Below are positions 11,901 to 22,652 of a stretch of DNA of 64,000 bases, piece after piece; positions within the stretch are counted from its first letter, which is position 1, and every line of letters begins with the position of its first letter. Under the pieces are notes generated by a model, which was not told the origin of the DNA, ran no database searches, and saw nothing but the letters and a program-made list of their open reading frames with translations. The stretch spans positions 380,711 through 444,710 of the forward strand of contig JBBHKE010002568.1 in assembly GCA_037447655.1 (NCBI GenBank), in the 5' to 3' direction. The DNA is from Zygnema cylindricum (lineage: Eukaryota; Streptophyta; Zygnematophyceae; Zygnematales; Zygnemataceae). The translations under genes were made by a program, and so were the position numbers.

Positions 11901-14423
11901 TATTAGAAATCGTACGCCGTCGCGAAATTTAAATATCTGTACATGTCAGACTAATTTACGGCAGTTATGCGACCAGATTGAATCCCGTTTTTTGAGCGCA
12001 CGTTCCTATGCGTGCGCGTCTGATTTAATTCATTTTTTGTAAATTTTTACTTGAAAAGGTACATTTATGTACGGTCTGACATCGACCGTACACCACACTA
12101 TTTAGATCTTATTGTACTTTCGTTCTTTACGCTATTTTGTACTGTACCTTAATTAACGTAAAGGAAAAATTAAAATCATGTATACTATTTAAAAAAAAAA
12201 ACCAAAATTTCAGGAACCCAAATTAGAGTTATATACTCTAATAACGATTCGCGGTGTACTGTTTTTTTTCCTCACCACTTCATCTACTTCTTTTGTCCCT
12301 CAGGTGATTAAAGCTAAAAAGGCGGTTATTAGCAACGCTTCAGTATGGGATACTCTTCGACTTTTGCCTCGTGGGTCTCTCCCTCCAAATTACCAAAAGG
12401 AAGCCTCGGAAACTCCTCAATGCGAAAGTTTTATGCATTTACATTTGGGATTTGACAGAAAGGTAAGATACTGAAATAATATCTCGCAATATTGTTTGCA
12501 TAGTAATGTATAATTCTGACAAATTTTATTTGATCGAGGCAATTTAGTGATGGCAGGAACTTAGAGAATTGAAAAATTGTATTACTTTGTATAGCTGTCT
12601 AAATTGTTCAACGGAAAATCAAAAGTATATGCGATTTATGTTTTGCTTTTCCATAATCATAATATGATTTATTATGGTTATAAATACATACATTTCGCAC
12701 TGTATTACCATCATGAGAAAGTTCCACACTATTTTTGCAATTTTTCAAAAAATAGGTTCATATTCCACTTTAAGTTCATGCGTTCCACCTTTATTTGGAC
12801 ATTTTGTGAAGAACTAACTGCGTTTTCTATCTATTTTATTTCGCGTTTTGATGTATTGTTGAATCTAAATGACATCTAATGTAAAAGCAATACTTTGGAG
12901 AGACAAGCGGCCCTTTTTAAGTTATTTGACTGGAATCTGTTGAAAGTAGTATATCCGGAATTACATGTATATTCATTCTCTATTTGCAGTACTTTCCACG
13001 TATTTGACATTCACCGAGATCCATAATTAATGTGGACGATTCCCCACAAAATATCATTCGTATTTCTCTTCACACTCTATTTTTACACTTGCCCAAAAAT
13101 TAGATTCGTATCCCACTTCAATTTGCTTTCTTTAAACCTTACGAGAAAAGGACATCGGGTATTTTCTATTTGCAGTATGTTCCCGACGATCTTGAGATTC
13201 ATCACATTATAGTAAACGATTGGAAGTTGGGAGTCGATTCTCCTCAAAATGTCGTTCTTATTTCCGTTCCGAGTGTTCTCGATCCTTCTCTTGCACCACC
13301 TGGGAAACACTCTCTCCATGCCTATACTCCTGGATCCGAGCCTTTCTCGGTTTGGGAAGGATTAGATAGGAATAGTCCTGAATACAAACGGCTAAAGGAG
13401 GAACGAGCCGAGGTAAGAAACAGATTCCGACCTTTTTTCCCGTGTTTGTTTCCTTTGTTTTCTTTGCTTTCTTTGTGTCTTTTCATTTCTTTGGTTAATT
13501 GTTTGTATTTTTTTTTGTTTTTGTTTTTTCCCTTTTCTTTTGTTTTGTTATCAGTCCATTTTCTTGTGGGTCGGTTTCTTGTTTTTTTTCTAAGTTGAAG
13601 TTAAAAGTTTGAGTACCCGTTTTCAGTGAGACGAAAAGGAAAATGCAACAGGAGTCACGAATGCATAAAAAACAAAAAACCAAATTCCAAAAATATTGGA
13701 AATTGATGGATATGCCTCTCTTGCTGTCGGTTTTTTGGACAGACTCTATTTTGGTAGTAGTGTTTATAAGGATTTTGAACTCGAAAAAATTAGCTTGTGG
13801 GTACAAGAAATGCCATTTTAAGATGTGAACTCTTTTTCTAAAAGAAAATGTATTACAAATATTGTAATCAAATAGTTCACTGAAAACAACTCACGCTTAT
13901 GGATATCGATTTTCTCTCTTAAGTTTCAATGAAATCATCTAACTGTTTATATCCAACTGAACTATGTATTTCTATATAAGGAAACTATTTCGACACAGTA
14001 TATATCTTTTCATACTCGTTTTATTTATACTTTTTCACACGGAAATTCTCCAAACATGCTGAGCTCGAAAGTTTTAAATGCAATTTTCAACTTTTTAAAC
14101 TTTTACAGGTGATGTGGAAAGCTGTCGAAAGGGCACTTGGGCCCAAGTTTTCTCGAGAAATATGCGAAGTTTCGTTAGTCGGAACTCCTATCACTCATTC
14201 CCGGTACCTTCGTCGAGACCGTGGAACCTATGGTCCGGCAATTCGGGCTGGCCAAGGAAATTTTCCGGGGTCAGTTTCGCCGATTCCGGGACTTTATTAC
14301 TGTGGAGATTCCACATTTCCGGGAATTGGAGTTCCGGCTGTGGCAGCTAGTGGAGTGGTCGCTGCTAATACTTTAGTACCGGTTTGGGACCATTGGCGTC
14401 TTTTAGACGCTATTGGTGTATAA
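5970..14423 (+). CDS. CRTISO-like FAD oxidoreductase (carotenoid isomerase / retinol saturase superfamily), multi-exon
   Basis: Exons: 5970-6004 (tentative start), 6342-6471, 7519-7737, 8294-8404, 8789-8842, 10176-10314, 10599-10747, 11125-11316, 12304-12462, 13176-13412, 14109-14423. Junctions are GT-AG and phase-consistent, giving about 579 aa. The exon at 7519 encodes the dinucleotide-binding motif VVIIGSGIGGLCCGALLARYG, then an ESHSIPGGAAHSF loop. The last exon ends with the FAD-contact motif CGDSTFPGIGVPAVAASG and a DAIGV tail. From memory it closely matches plant AT1G57770-type proteins, paralogues of prolycopene isomerase. The ~50 N-terminal residues are K/R/T-rich and could be a plastid transit peptide. 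The ATG at 5970 is only a phase-compatible guess; its donor is weak. The acceptor at 7518 (GAAAG) was chosen because it keeps frame. Family known, exact substrate unknown. Introns contain decayed copies of exon boundaries. Confidence 0.9.
7655..8187 (+). repeat. Tandem duplication covering the 3' end of exon 3 (dinucleotide-binding exon) and its donor
   Basis: Bases 7655-7840 recur at 8002-8187 with a 347-bp period. The copied part is the last ~83 bp of the 7519-7737 exon, its donor CAG|GTATAC, and the first half of the adjacent MITE. The second copy has no acceptor that I can see. It changes one CGT to TGT (Arg to Cys) and is presumably intronic. Confidence 0.85.
7752..7966. repeat. Family A MITE, best-preserved copy
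   Basis: Starts near CCATCACTATTAGAGTTGATCAC and ends TCACTAACTCTAACAGCAACG. The centre is GGCCCATAATGAGCCATG. The arms can fold back over most of the length. It lies in a CRTISO intron and was partly copied by the 347-bp duplication. Confidence 0.7.
8405..8788 (+). repeat. Intronic C/T-rich tract
   Basis: The intron between exons 8294-8404 and 8789-8842 holds C/T runs at about 8408-8470 and 8575-8705 in the sense strand, plus an ordinary T-rich tract before the AACAG acceptor. Confidence 0.75.
8930..9680. repeat. Long trinucleotide-like microsatellite (TTA/TTG with C)
   Basis: Hundreds of bases of units such as CTATTATTACTATTATTGTTACTGTTG in a CRTISO intron, interrupted by a MITE-like segment at about 9140-9305. 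The unit TACTGTTGTTACTGTTGTTCC is repeated. Long L/Y/N-rich frames across it are repeat artefacts. Confidence 0.85.
9140..9305. repeat. Family A-related MITE copy within microsatellite
   Basis: Left end CCATTGTTATTAGAGTTCATC, interior CCACACTATTTAAGGGAGTGG, then GCACTAAATTAGTATTAC. The interior resembles the short MITE at 23187-23384. Confidence 0.5.
9860..10175 (+). repeat. Tandem array of intron-end/exon-start copies before the 10176 exon
   Basis: The segment around the acceptor of the exon at 10176 is repeated upstream. Similar sequence occurs near 9885-9900, 9945-9995 and 10030-10085. Each copy has a CTTTCTTTTGGA-type pyrimidine tract, a GCAAATTCTYCAG-like acceptor and a decayed GAAGCCTCTCTC exon start. 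The unit CTAAACCATATAAC recurs at 9987 and 10081 (94 bp apart). The real exon has the intact reading GTGGAGCCTCTCTC. Confidence 0.75.
10790..10915. repeat. Short tandem repeat, CGGTATTAGTGAAAGAATAAT-type
   Basis: Four or five imperfect ~30-bp units in a CRTISO intron, each containing TATTAGTG and AAGAATAAT or a close variant. Confidence 0.6.
11515..11700 (+). repeat. Intronic C/T-rich tracts
   Basis: Two sense-strand C/T runs (about 11518-11560 and 11645-11700) flank the relic exon in the intron between 11316 and 12304. Confidence 0.6.
11578..11640 (+). pseudogene. Decayed duplicate of the 12304 exon start
   Basis: GTGATTTAAACTAAGAAGAC and the following GGTTATCAGCAACG align with the start of the 12304 exon (GTGATTAAAGCTAAAAAGGC, then GGTTATTAGCAACG). 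Similarity continues through GGATA. A T-rich tract lies upstream as at a real acceptor. The copy carries an in-frame TAA at its second codon and lacks a clear AG, so it is not a usable exon. Confidence 0.7.
11706..12256. mobile_element. Family B MITE copy (551 bp)
   Basis: Terminal inverted repeats CACCGCGAATCGTTATTAG / CTAATAACGATTCGCGGTG, flanked on both sides by TA (11704-11705, 12257-12258). The interior matches the copies at 22653-23184 (opposite orientation) and 23628-24166. It lies wholly in a CRTISO intron. No transposase; TA duplication fits the Tc1/mariner superfamily. Confidence 0.9.
12720..13075 (+). pseudogene. Decayed duplicates of the 13176 exon and its upstream intron
   Basis: CTATTTGCAG|TACTTTCC at 12980-12997 copies the real acceptor CTATTTGCAG|TATGTTCC at 13166-13183. 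The next ~85 bases still align with the exon (for example GATTCCCCACAAAATATCATT against GATTCTCCTCAAAATGTCGTT). An older copy of the pre-acceptor intron lies near 12720-12778 and matches 13070-13127. The relic exon has lost its reading frame. Confidence 0.75.
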
Positions 14424-15794
14424 GTTACGAGGGAAGAGAGTTTTCTACAAATAAAGGTCGTTGTCTAAATTATTTTCAAAGCTATTTTCGAAGTTGTTTT
14501 CGAAGTTATTTTCAAAGTTATTTTCGAAGTTATGTACAATTATCCGCTCGGAGATAGTAATTTTACAGTGCTGCGTTTACCTGGGATTTAGTTAAAACTG
14601 AAAGAGGATGTATGAATATTGGATAGGTTTATTTACCATCATGTTAGTGTAGATATTAATGCTTTTTGCAAGATGAGGGCATCTTTTGAAGTTGTTTTAT
14701 AAAACAGGGAAATTTTCTGCCTTGAGTGTGAAGGCTTACATCTTGCAAAAAAACGATTCAGTACCTCACAATAAAATAGGTACGTAAAAATCCCAAAGTG
14801 GTGATAAGATATGATTTCGAAGATTTGCTTTCTAAGATTTGTTTTGAAGATTTATTTTTGTAGATTGGTTTCCAAAGATTTGAGATTTCTTTTAGCCATG
14901 AAAATGGTTTATAGAATAAAAAAATGCAAAATATAAAGAAAACTTGTTCTTTCAATATCTTTTCATGCTTTTGTTGTAGTACCAATGAAAGAGAGACTAT
15001 TTCCCTGTTGGCTGATGGAAACAGATAAAAAAAAAATGCCATGTTGGTGTTTTTTTAGTGAAGACCGGATTTGGCTTTGGTGTTTTCTTTATCTGCCTTA
15101 CCCACTATATATTGTACTGCTGTAATTTAAAAATGGATACAAAAATATCTTCAAAATGCAGTATTTTAGAACTGCACTTCAAACTGGCAATGATGGTTTA
15201 AAGATTGTCCCATAATATCCCTCCAATCTTTTACCTATCCCATAGTTACATGATTTTCAATTCATAGAAAATAATGACATTTGACATTTTTCAATCGAGT
15301 GAAAATTTCCCGAAAACTTGAATAGCAACGCTGCTTGCTAACTACTTCAAAAGGGTATATTTTACAACAGAGAACAGGTTCAGCTTTTATAAAACACATC
15401 ACCCAAAATATTCATGTGTCTTTTTCGATAACCAGTAAATTCACAGAAATATCTACCAGAAAATATGCCAAAACTTTTTCATTATCATGGAATTTATGAT
15501 CACACCCAATACAAAACTTATCCGCAGAAGAAATCACAAAACGCTAAACTGGTCTATTATCTCCCAGCCACTGAACACGGCGGTCGACAAATTAAAAATA
15601 AACGTTGAAAGTAATACCGAACAAATATACTAACTATGTGGTTGCATCCTCATCTAAGTTCCAATAGACGTACCAATAAACGTACCAAAAAACGTACCGA
15701 AAAAGGTACCGATAAACGAACTATTAAAGGTACCGAAAAAAGGCACCGACAAAGGTCCCGACAAACTGCCATATAATTCCTATGTACAATTTGA
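14424..15794. other. Convergent intergenic region between CRTISO-like gene and transporter
   Basis: Both genes end here. At 14470-14535 there are four ~15-bp units of the type TTTTCGAAGTTAT, probably in the 3' UTR. At about 15655-15775 an 11-12 bp unit of the type ACCGATAAACGT is repeated about eight times. No gene recognised; the minus-strand frame at 14758-15042 shows nothing familiar. Confidence 0.6.
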
Positions 15795-18700
15795 TTACGC
15801 GATCTTCTTTGTCTTGTCCACATATGGGAATTGCATGTGGGCATATGTGCTTCCCACCACAAGAGGCATGGCTATCCATACATACATGGAAGGTTGAATG
15901 CCGTCCACCAAATATTGAGCGATGGCCGTCACAATTAGAGCACTAATGTTTACAAAACCCTGCGACCCCAACCGAAAGAATATAAGTAATAAGCGAGAAT
16001 ATCAACAACTCAATTTATCGAAAACCATGAAGTATAGTTTAGTTGTAGGCAAGGAGATAAACGAAGCTTTATACAAATTTATGTGTCGTCATCCTGTTAC
16101 TTCTTATCCTTCAAGTGGCAAAATAAGGAAAGGGGAACCATTTTTACTGCAGATAATTATTCTATGACTAATACAAATCCAGCTGAATGTTTGTTACTCA
16201 GGAAAATCGTATAAAATCGTACACAAAAATTGTACAAAACATGTTGTATTGATCTAAAATGTTTCTACGTGCAAGTTTTACTGTCTACGTCTACTAAAAA
16301 TCCTATTTAGGCGTTTGTTTATTTGTAATTTCATACCAACTTGACCACTTAAAACAAAAAACGTCATCGATTTTGTTTTTATGGACAGATTCTAACACGC
16401 CATTAAGCAGAACTGTCAAAACCTACAATATTTGCCAGATTCACGACTAGCGGATTTACAGGAGAAAAAGTTTTTCGTTTTTTAAGGCTTGTCATATTTT
16501 TTTAGTAAAAAATAATATAACAAACATTCAGAAAAGCTTTTTTTCAGGTACGTCAAAGGTAACGACAAGGAATGAAATGTGATGATATGGCGGCCACCTA
16601 TCCTCTCACTTCACACAAATTGTGGCTGTTTCGAGGATGGCACAAAAAGATGCTTCAAGAAAATCTTCAAAAAATCTTTGGGAAAAGCACGCTCATAACT
16701 TTTTGTGCCTCTTATCACTTTTTGTGACAACAAACTTGTTAATATATTTGTTACAATAGATTTTTGAACACCTAAAAAAACAGGCCTAAAAAAACAAAGA
16801 ATGTACTCTCTTGTTAATCAAACAATCAGTATAACCGGCAAATCTTGTAAATCGCTATATCCAACAAATCTTGTATTGGTCTACTTAATTATGTGTCAAA
16901 AATGTAAGTAAAAACAAAATAGATTGCGTGGAACGTTTTAAGTGGGACAAGTTTGTACAAAAAGACAAACGTCAAAATGGATTTGCAGTCGATGTAGAGA
17001 TTTGGTTGTAGAAGAAAATATTAGATTAATACAACCTGTTGTGTAGAATTTTAGTGTACGATTTTGTACGACTCAGTTAAACGACAAATGTCAAGGTGGA
17101 TTTATGGTAGATATAGGGATTTGCCTGCAGTAGTTATAAATGTCCCCTAAATAAACATTGTTACACTACTTGGCCTCAAGAATCACACTCAAGAATTAGA
17201 GTATAGATGTTCTGGAATATACCTTTTTGACTCCGCCAGAGTACTTCGTGACAAGACCAACAAGAATGCCTCCTCCAGCATTTGTTAACACTGGAATCTG
17301 TTCTCCCACCCATAACAAAGCAAACATGTCACCAATAGTTTTCCATTCTCAAGGCCTGACCCAAGTAATCATATACACGGTAAGAAATTTCTAAGACCGC
17401 TTCCAATGAAAATCAATAAAAAAAACTTCAAATCCTTGTTGAAGATAAGAACACAAAAGTTTTACTTGAAAAATAGCAATCCAGGCCAGAGAGGGCGCAA
17501 AGAAAAAAAGGTCTTGTCTCGCTTGAGAAAATACCAAATTCAATCTTTTATTTCGAATTTCTTCACTTCTATGACTCCTAATTAGCAAAGGGAGGGAGGG
17601 AGGGAGGGCAGGCATCAAGATAGAGAAGCAGGGAGGCGAGGGGAAAGAGGGAAAACAGAATAGAAAGACTAAAATGGAAAGAAAGAGTGGAAGATGAAGA
17701 GAGGCAAACGGAATTACGAGGAAGAGCAAAAGGTGGACTGAGAAAGGACTGGAAGCAAGGGGAATAAAGAGAGAGGGAGGAAAGGGAGGACAGTCCCACA
17801 ACCGGTACAGTCGGTAAGGTGAGAGAGAAAGAAATAAAATCCTCAACAGTCTGAAACAAGATTATTATGTTCCCAATGGGACCAAGGGGCCCACCAGTGC
17901 ATATGGAGTCCAGCCATTAAAAAATCCTTCTTCGCGGATTTTTGCCCCATCAGGTGTGTGAAGCATACTGAACACAAGTAACACAATTCCAATAAGCGAC
18001 ATTTCGATAGTGAGGAGATAGGGACTCCGTTTTTTCACCTGGACCATCAGATATAGGACGAGCACAGCGGAAAACACAAGAATAAACGTATATCAGTTCA
18101 CAACTAAAAAAATTGGAGAGTACGAGATGTTCATTTGGTACAACAGAAGAAAAACTTAAAAGTTCTAGCCACACTTTCGAAAATTTGAACATCAACGCAT
18201 CCGTTCTTGACAATTCAAGTTGTTCCTAATCGAAAGTAAACTGTAACTTATTTTTGTCCATCCGTTGGTCATAAACTTACGTTTTCGCTGTCAACCTTCG
18301 CCAGACATTTCAAAGGATAATCAACGCCTCTTTGAGATGCTTTTTTTTAGTTACCGAAACGTATACCGAAAAGTGATTTGCAACGGAAAAGTAGCCAACA
18401 ATGAAGAAGCAAGAAAAGGAATGAACTTTCTTCTTCTGCAAACTACACTGAAGGCTTTTGAGTTTCGAGTACCTGAACAGCCCATTGACAGAGAGAGGAG
18501 GCCACGCCAGAGAGCGTCGAGGCCAATAACACCGGCAGTACACCCATTAGAAACGATTCGTCATGCTCTCCCCCTGCCGAACTTCCGCTTTTCCCTCCAA
18601 CTGTTAATAGAGTTGCACCCACCAACATCATAAAAAGTGCGGTCACCTGTCGTGATGACTGCATTAAGCTGACAGGGGAAAAAGCCAAAAAGAGACTATC

Positions 18701-21177
18701 AATATCAGGATGTTTGTCTTGGAGATATGCATGGATATCATCCACGGAGAAATAAAATTTCTCAAACTGCCTCTTGATTGACACTGGTTTTGTGTCATAA
18801 TCTCAGAATATGCTCGAATCATGTTGAAATAGGACGGATCTACTGTGGACTTGGACATCAACTACCAAAAAAGCTTCTTCTGACATTGCTAATATTACAC
18901 TGGGGTGAAGGCTCGCAAGTCTCCCAAATGCTGTAAAAATGGATAAGGCCGACTAGAAACATATTCCCTACAAACTCATTGACATAATTAAAGCATGAAG
19001 GAGACAACGTACCCGAGCAATATGAAGTTGAAAAAAGCAGTAAATAAAAGCTTGGTCTGATTCAGCATGTTGAATGTGAGGTAATCAAGATGACGATATG
19101 CCACCTGAATGAGCATATTTTGAATTGCATATATGGCAGCAGGCAGACCACTTGCCACCATAGCCCCAAAAAAGGTCCATTGTTTAATCAAAGAACGACC
19201 ACTGCCTTCCAACCCGATAATAAATAGCCCGCACATAATCTGCAAGGGAGAATGTCTGTGTTAAAAATGTAACCGGCATTTTTTGCAGCATAGGAAACAA
19301 ATGTTCACATTAATGTTTGGGATTAAATTGTGGAAAATCCAGCAGTTAAAAGGTGATCAAGAGTGACAGACACCTAATCTCTGTCAAAAAAATGAACGTT
19401 ATTTGTCCGAGAGAGAAATTTTCTGACACAAATCATAAATTAGTGTTAACAATAAGTGGCCCATAATGAGCCACATTGCATAACAGATTCTATTGTAATT
19501 AATACTACTTCCGGTTTAACACTGAGTATTCACTAACTCCAAGAGCAACATAAGGTAGCACTTGACTATCAATTCCTTTATTATTATGGGATGCTTGAAA
19601 TATTTACTTCCTCCAATTTCCCACAATAGCAGTGATTACAGTGGAACCCAGAATAGACTGCCCCCGAAAAATAAAAGGAAAAGGTCGAGTTTCTGTAAGC
19701 TTGATCATTCACTCGCGTTATATCGGCTATATTTGCTGAAAAAGTCAGCTCTCAGTTCTGAGCTGCCAACGGAGAAAGTCAGAGTCAACTCGATTGCATT
19801 AAGAAATAGCATCCATTTCTTTTTCATTTAACAACGTTCCTCCCTCTCCCTCGCATATCGCCTAATCTGAAAAATTCAATTGTCACTAAGCTAGACTTGA
19901 CACATGAGTAATATTCCGACTGTCGGTGGTACTGCGTAGAACCGGTAAGAGTGAGTCATATTTTGACTGTAGGTAGTATAATAGCGAGCCATACCCTGAC
20001 TGCAGGAACCAGGTATGCTCCACAGGTTTACGGAGGAGGTAGGAGCCTCACCTTGGCTACCTCACAGGCAATTACTTGTGATGTGATGTTGATTTCCTTG
20101 CTGCACAAAATACACCTTTCTTTATCCATCAGATCACGAGCAGGTTTTCTACATTTTTGTAGCTGTACTATAATCGCTGTCATCCTCCAATAAGGTGTGA
20201 TCTTAGATGAAAAGATAGTTTTATTTGCATGGCAATTGCTGAGATAAAACGGTTGACTGACTGGTGCGTTTGACCTCAAAAAATGAATGGCATAAATTGA
20301 ATGAAATTGAATCTCCTACGGTTTCTTTAGAACATGCCGTTAAATTTTTTGTGCACCCGGCTTGTAGTTCGAGTGACATCTGTTCAAGTCCAATTCATTG
20401 TTCTGCAATGAGTCTAAAATTTTAACTTGCCAAAAAGATTCTAAATTCCATTTTTCATTTTTCCCTATTTACTGTGATTTCCGGCAGTGTTGCCAGAGTC
20501 AATATTTTTACTATTTGTCCTTCAGTGACAACATCTCAGCTTGTAGACATCAGTAGGAGAGAGTTGAAACTTGGTCAACTCAAAGACCCTGTAAATGAAT
20601 ATGCTAGAAATGAATCTGCTCATTGTGTATACAATTAATGGTGATTCATTACACATATCGGATTACTGGCATTACTGATTACTGGCCAGTAATCGCAGTA
20701 ATTGTACCGAAATACGTAAGAGTCACACACTTTTCTGTATGGTTACTGAGATTACTGGCCAGTAACGCCAGTAATTGCATGTGTACAATTAGTAATTACC
20801 TTATTAGTAACAAATAAGCTCCTTGCGTATCCAGAACGTGTGAGCTTCAGCAAATGAGCTCCTATCAACTGTCAGAGCCTTTATCTCCTCCTAAAATGTA
20901 TTTCCTTTTAAAATATATCTCCTCTTAAAATGTATTTCCTTTTAAATTATATTTCCTCTTAAAATGCTTTCTTTCTGCTCAGGAAGTTAACGCACCTGGT
21001 ACACTTTCTTGAAATAATTGGTTGTGTTCCTGCTTGTAAAGCCAACAACGCCATGAAAATGAGTCCTTTGAACCGAGATGGAATGACAGAAGCTGGGTTG
21101 ACTGCATTTTGCTTCTCCTCTTTTGTCTCTTCCAATTCGTACGATTCTGAAGATGGATTAGAAGACCTTGACCTCAT
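15795..21177 (-). CDS. Nucleotide-sugar transporter, SLC35/DMT family, 7 exons
   Basis: Exons in transcript order: 21177-20996, 20100-20052 (49 bp), 19239-19013, 18668-18473, 18038-17895, 17297-17223, 15959-15795. All junctions are GT-AG and in phase, giving 345 aa. After a hydrophilic N-terminus (about 35 aa) come roughly ten hydrophobic segments. The family pattern QVAYRHLDYLTFNMLNQTKL then LFTAFF matches the CMP-sialate/UDP-galactose transporter subfamily. The late motif LTNAGGGILVGLVTKYSGGV followed by KKGF is also diagnostic. Such proteins exchange a nucleotide-sugar for the nucleoside monophosphate in Golgi or ER membranes. The C-terminus is ...KTKKIA, a KKxx-type dilysine signal suggesting ER retrieval. 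Substrate cannot be told from sequence. Start: first ATG, no upstream exon needed. Confidence 0.93.
17581..17830 (-). repeat. Intronic purine tract (pyrimidine-rich in the transcript)
   Basis: A/G-rich on the + strand (GGGAGGGAGGGAGGGAGGGC at its start), lying in the transporter intron between exons 18038-17895 and 17297-17223. On the transcribed sense strand it is C/T-rich. S/L/P-rich frames across it on the minus strand are artefacts. Confidence 0.8.
19345..19557. repeat. Family A MITE copy in a transporter intron
   Basis: Central dyad GTGGCCCATAATGAGCCAC at about 19461-19479 and right arm TTCACTAACTCCAAGAGCAAC. The left arm is diverged. It lies in the 20051-19240 intron. Confidence 0.6.
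20655..20815. repeat. Foldback repeat built on TTACTGGCCAGTAA
   Basis: Two copies of the perfect 12-bp palindrome TACTGGCCAGTA lie about 75 bp apart (near 20683 and 20754). Each is flanked by further TTACTGGCATTACTG-type units. The segment is bounded by ATTACACATATCGG and GTAATTACC, and lies in the transporter's first intron. Confidence 0.65.
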
Positions 21178-22608
21178 GTTGTGAGTTTAAAGAGTTTTGA
21201 TTTCCTGCTTGACCCGCCCTCACATCCGTTCAACTCAGCTGAAAATAAAATCCTTCAACTTATCTTTTCGCGTTTTTCACCTTCCACTTAGTTTGAGGTT
21301 TCACGTACCAGCCTGCGTCTTACTGGTTTTAGACACTATTTTTGACTGGTCAAACAGAGAAGGTAAGGTATGGCAATACCGGAGACGAAACTATTAACAA
21401 TGTGTAGACACTGAACGATGTTATTGATCAGCTATCTGAGTTAAGATATAGATTCTTCTTTTCATTTTAAAAATTACAAAACGATCCGAAATTTGGATAT
21501 TTGCTTGTAATTTTGCAGATGTTTGCGACCATTAGTTTTGCCTTCTTAATCTCAGTAGCTACCAAAAATGTAGCAAAGTTGCAGTTAATATTTCATATTT
21601 GCATACAGCAAAAAAACAATACAGAAAACAAAAGGAAAAAAAAGAGATAAATGTAGTCAATGTTACGTTTAAAGAAAACAAATAAGAAAAGTGATTCTCA
21701 AAAGAACAAATCTTGCAGAGGAAACGAAAATCCAATGAACGTGAAACAGCTCATGTTGTTAACGTACCAAAAACGAAAATCAGAAGTTTCAGTAGAAATA
21801 AATTAAAAAATATGAAAAGAGCTTGCAAAAGCTTCCTCGACTGGATCCCATGGTTAAGAAAGGTGCAAGGCTGCAAGCTAAGCAAGAGAGTTGCCGAAGT
21901 CTTTTGCACTGTCTATCGTTACAATTGTAGCGTCAATGTTTTTTCCGTCACTTAATCTCGTTCCGTGCACACTTGTCGGGATACTACAGTAGCCCGACGG
22001 TTAAGATATAAAGATGAACATTAAATCATCCAATTGGCGGTCTCCAAAAGGAAATCTAGACACGTGTGCACGGGAAAAAAATAGATTCAAGGTGAAAAAA
22101 CACATTTGAGACCAAAACACGGTGTACTCTCGCAGTGCACACTGGTGGTTCACTTTTTCCAGTTCCACAAAACGACTTCTGTTACACATTTCACGCAAAA
22201 AAAAAAGCGCAGGAAAACGTCTCTTGAAGTTTTGTCTATCACACGTGTCACCCCCAATAATTGCTCATTTTTGGCGAGAGTCCGGTTCAGTTCTACTTGA
22301 TTTAATAAGAGCATTACTTGAGTTAGAGAGCTTTCGTATGAATATTCTGTTAGAATAGTGGTTTATTTTCATGCACGTTTCTATTTTCTGCTAAACGTCC
22401 GTTCCGAGGGACGGGAATCGTGGGGATTCCTACGATGAAGGGGAAGGATCCACCGTGGACTCCCCGAGATGCCTACTCACGTCCCGTAAGATCCTGTTGT
22501 AAGTCACGACAAACGAGTCAAGTTTCTATTGCGCGCGCGCAAAGTGACGTACGGTTCAATGGAATATCAATATTTCCAAGGGCGGATATCCATGTATACA
22601 AAATATCA
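21178..22608. other. Upstream region of the transporter, no gene recognised
   Basis: No conserved coding sequence seen. It contains the transporter's 5' flank. The plus-strand frames at 21713-21955 and 22420-22695 have no recognisable domain. TATA-like strings exist but none is convincingly placed. Confidence 0.5.
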
Positions 22609-22652
22609 AGGGAATTGCTAATCGCAGAGACGATTTTTGCTGAGCGCAGGTA

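Noticed and set aside
17391-17846. 151-codon minus frame with hydrophobic start
   Set aside because: Crosses a purine tract in a transporter intron; the exons on both sides are placed by phase and homology.
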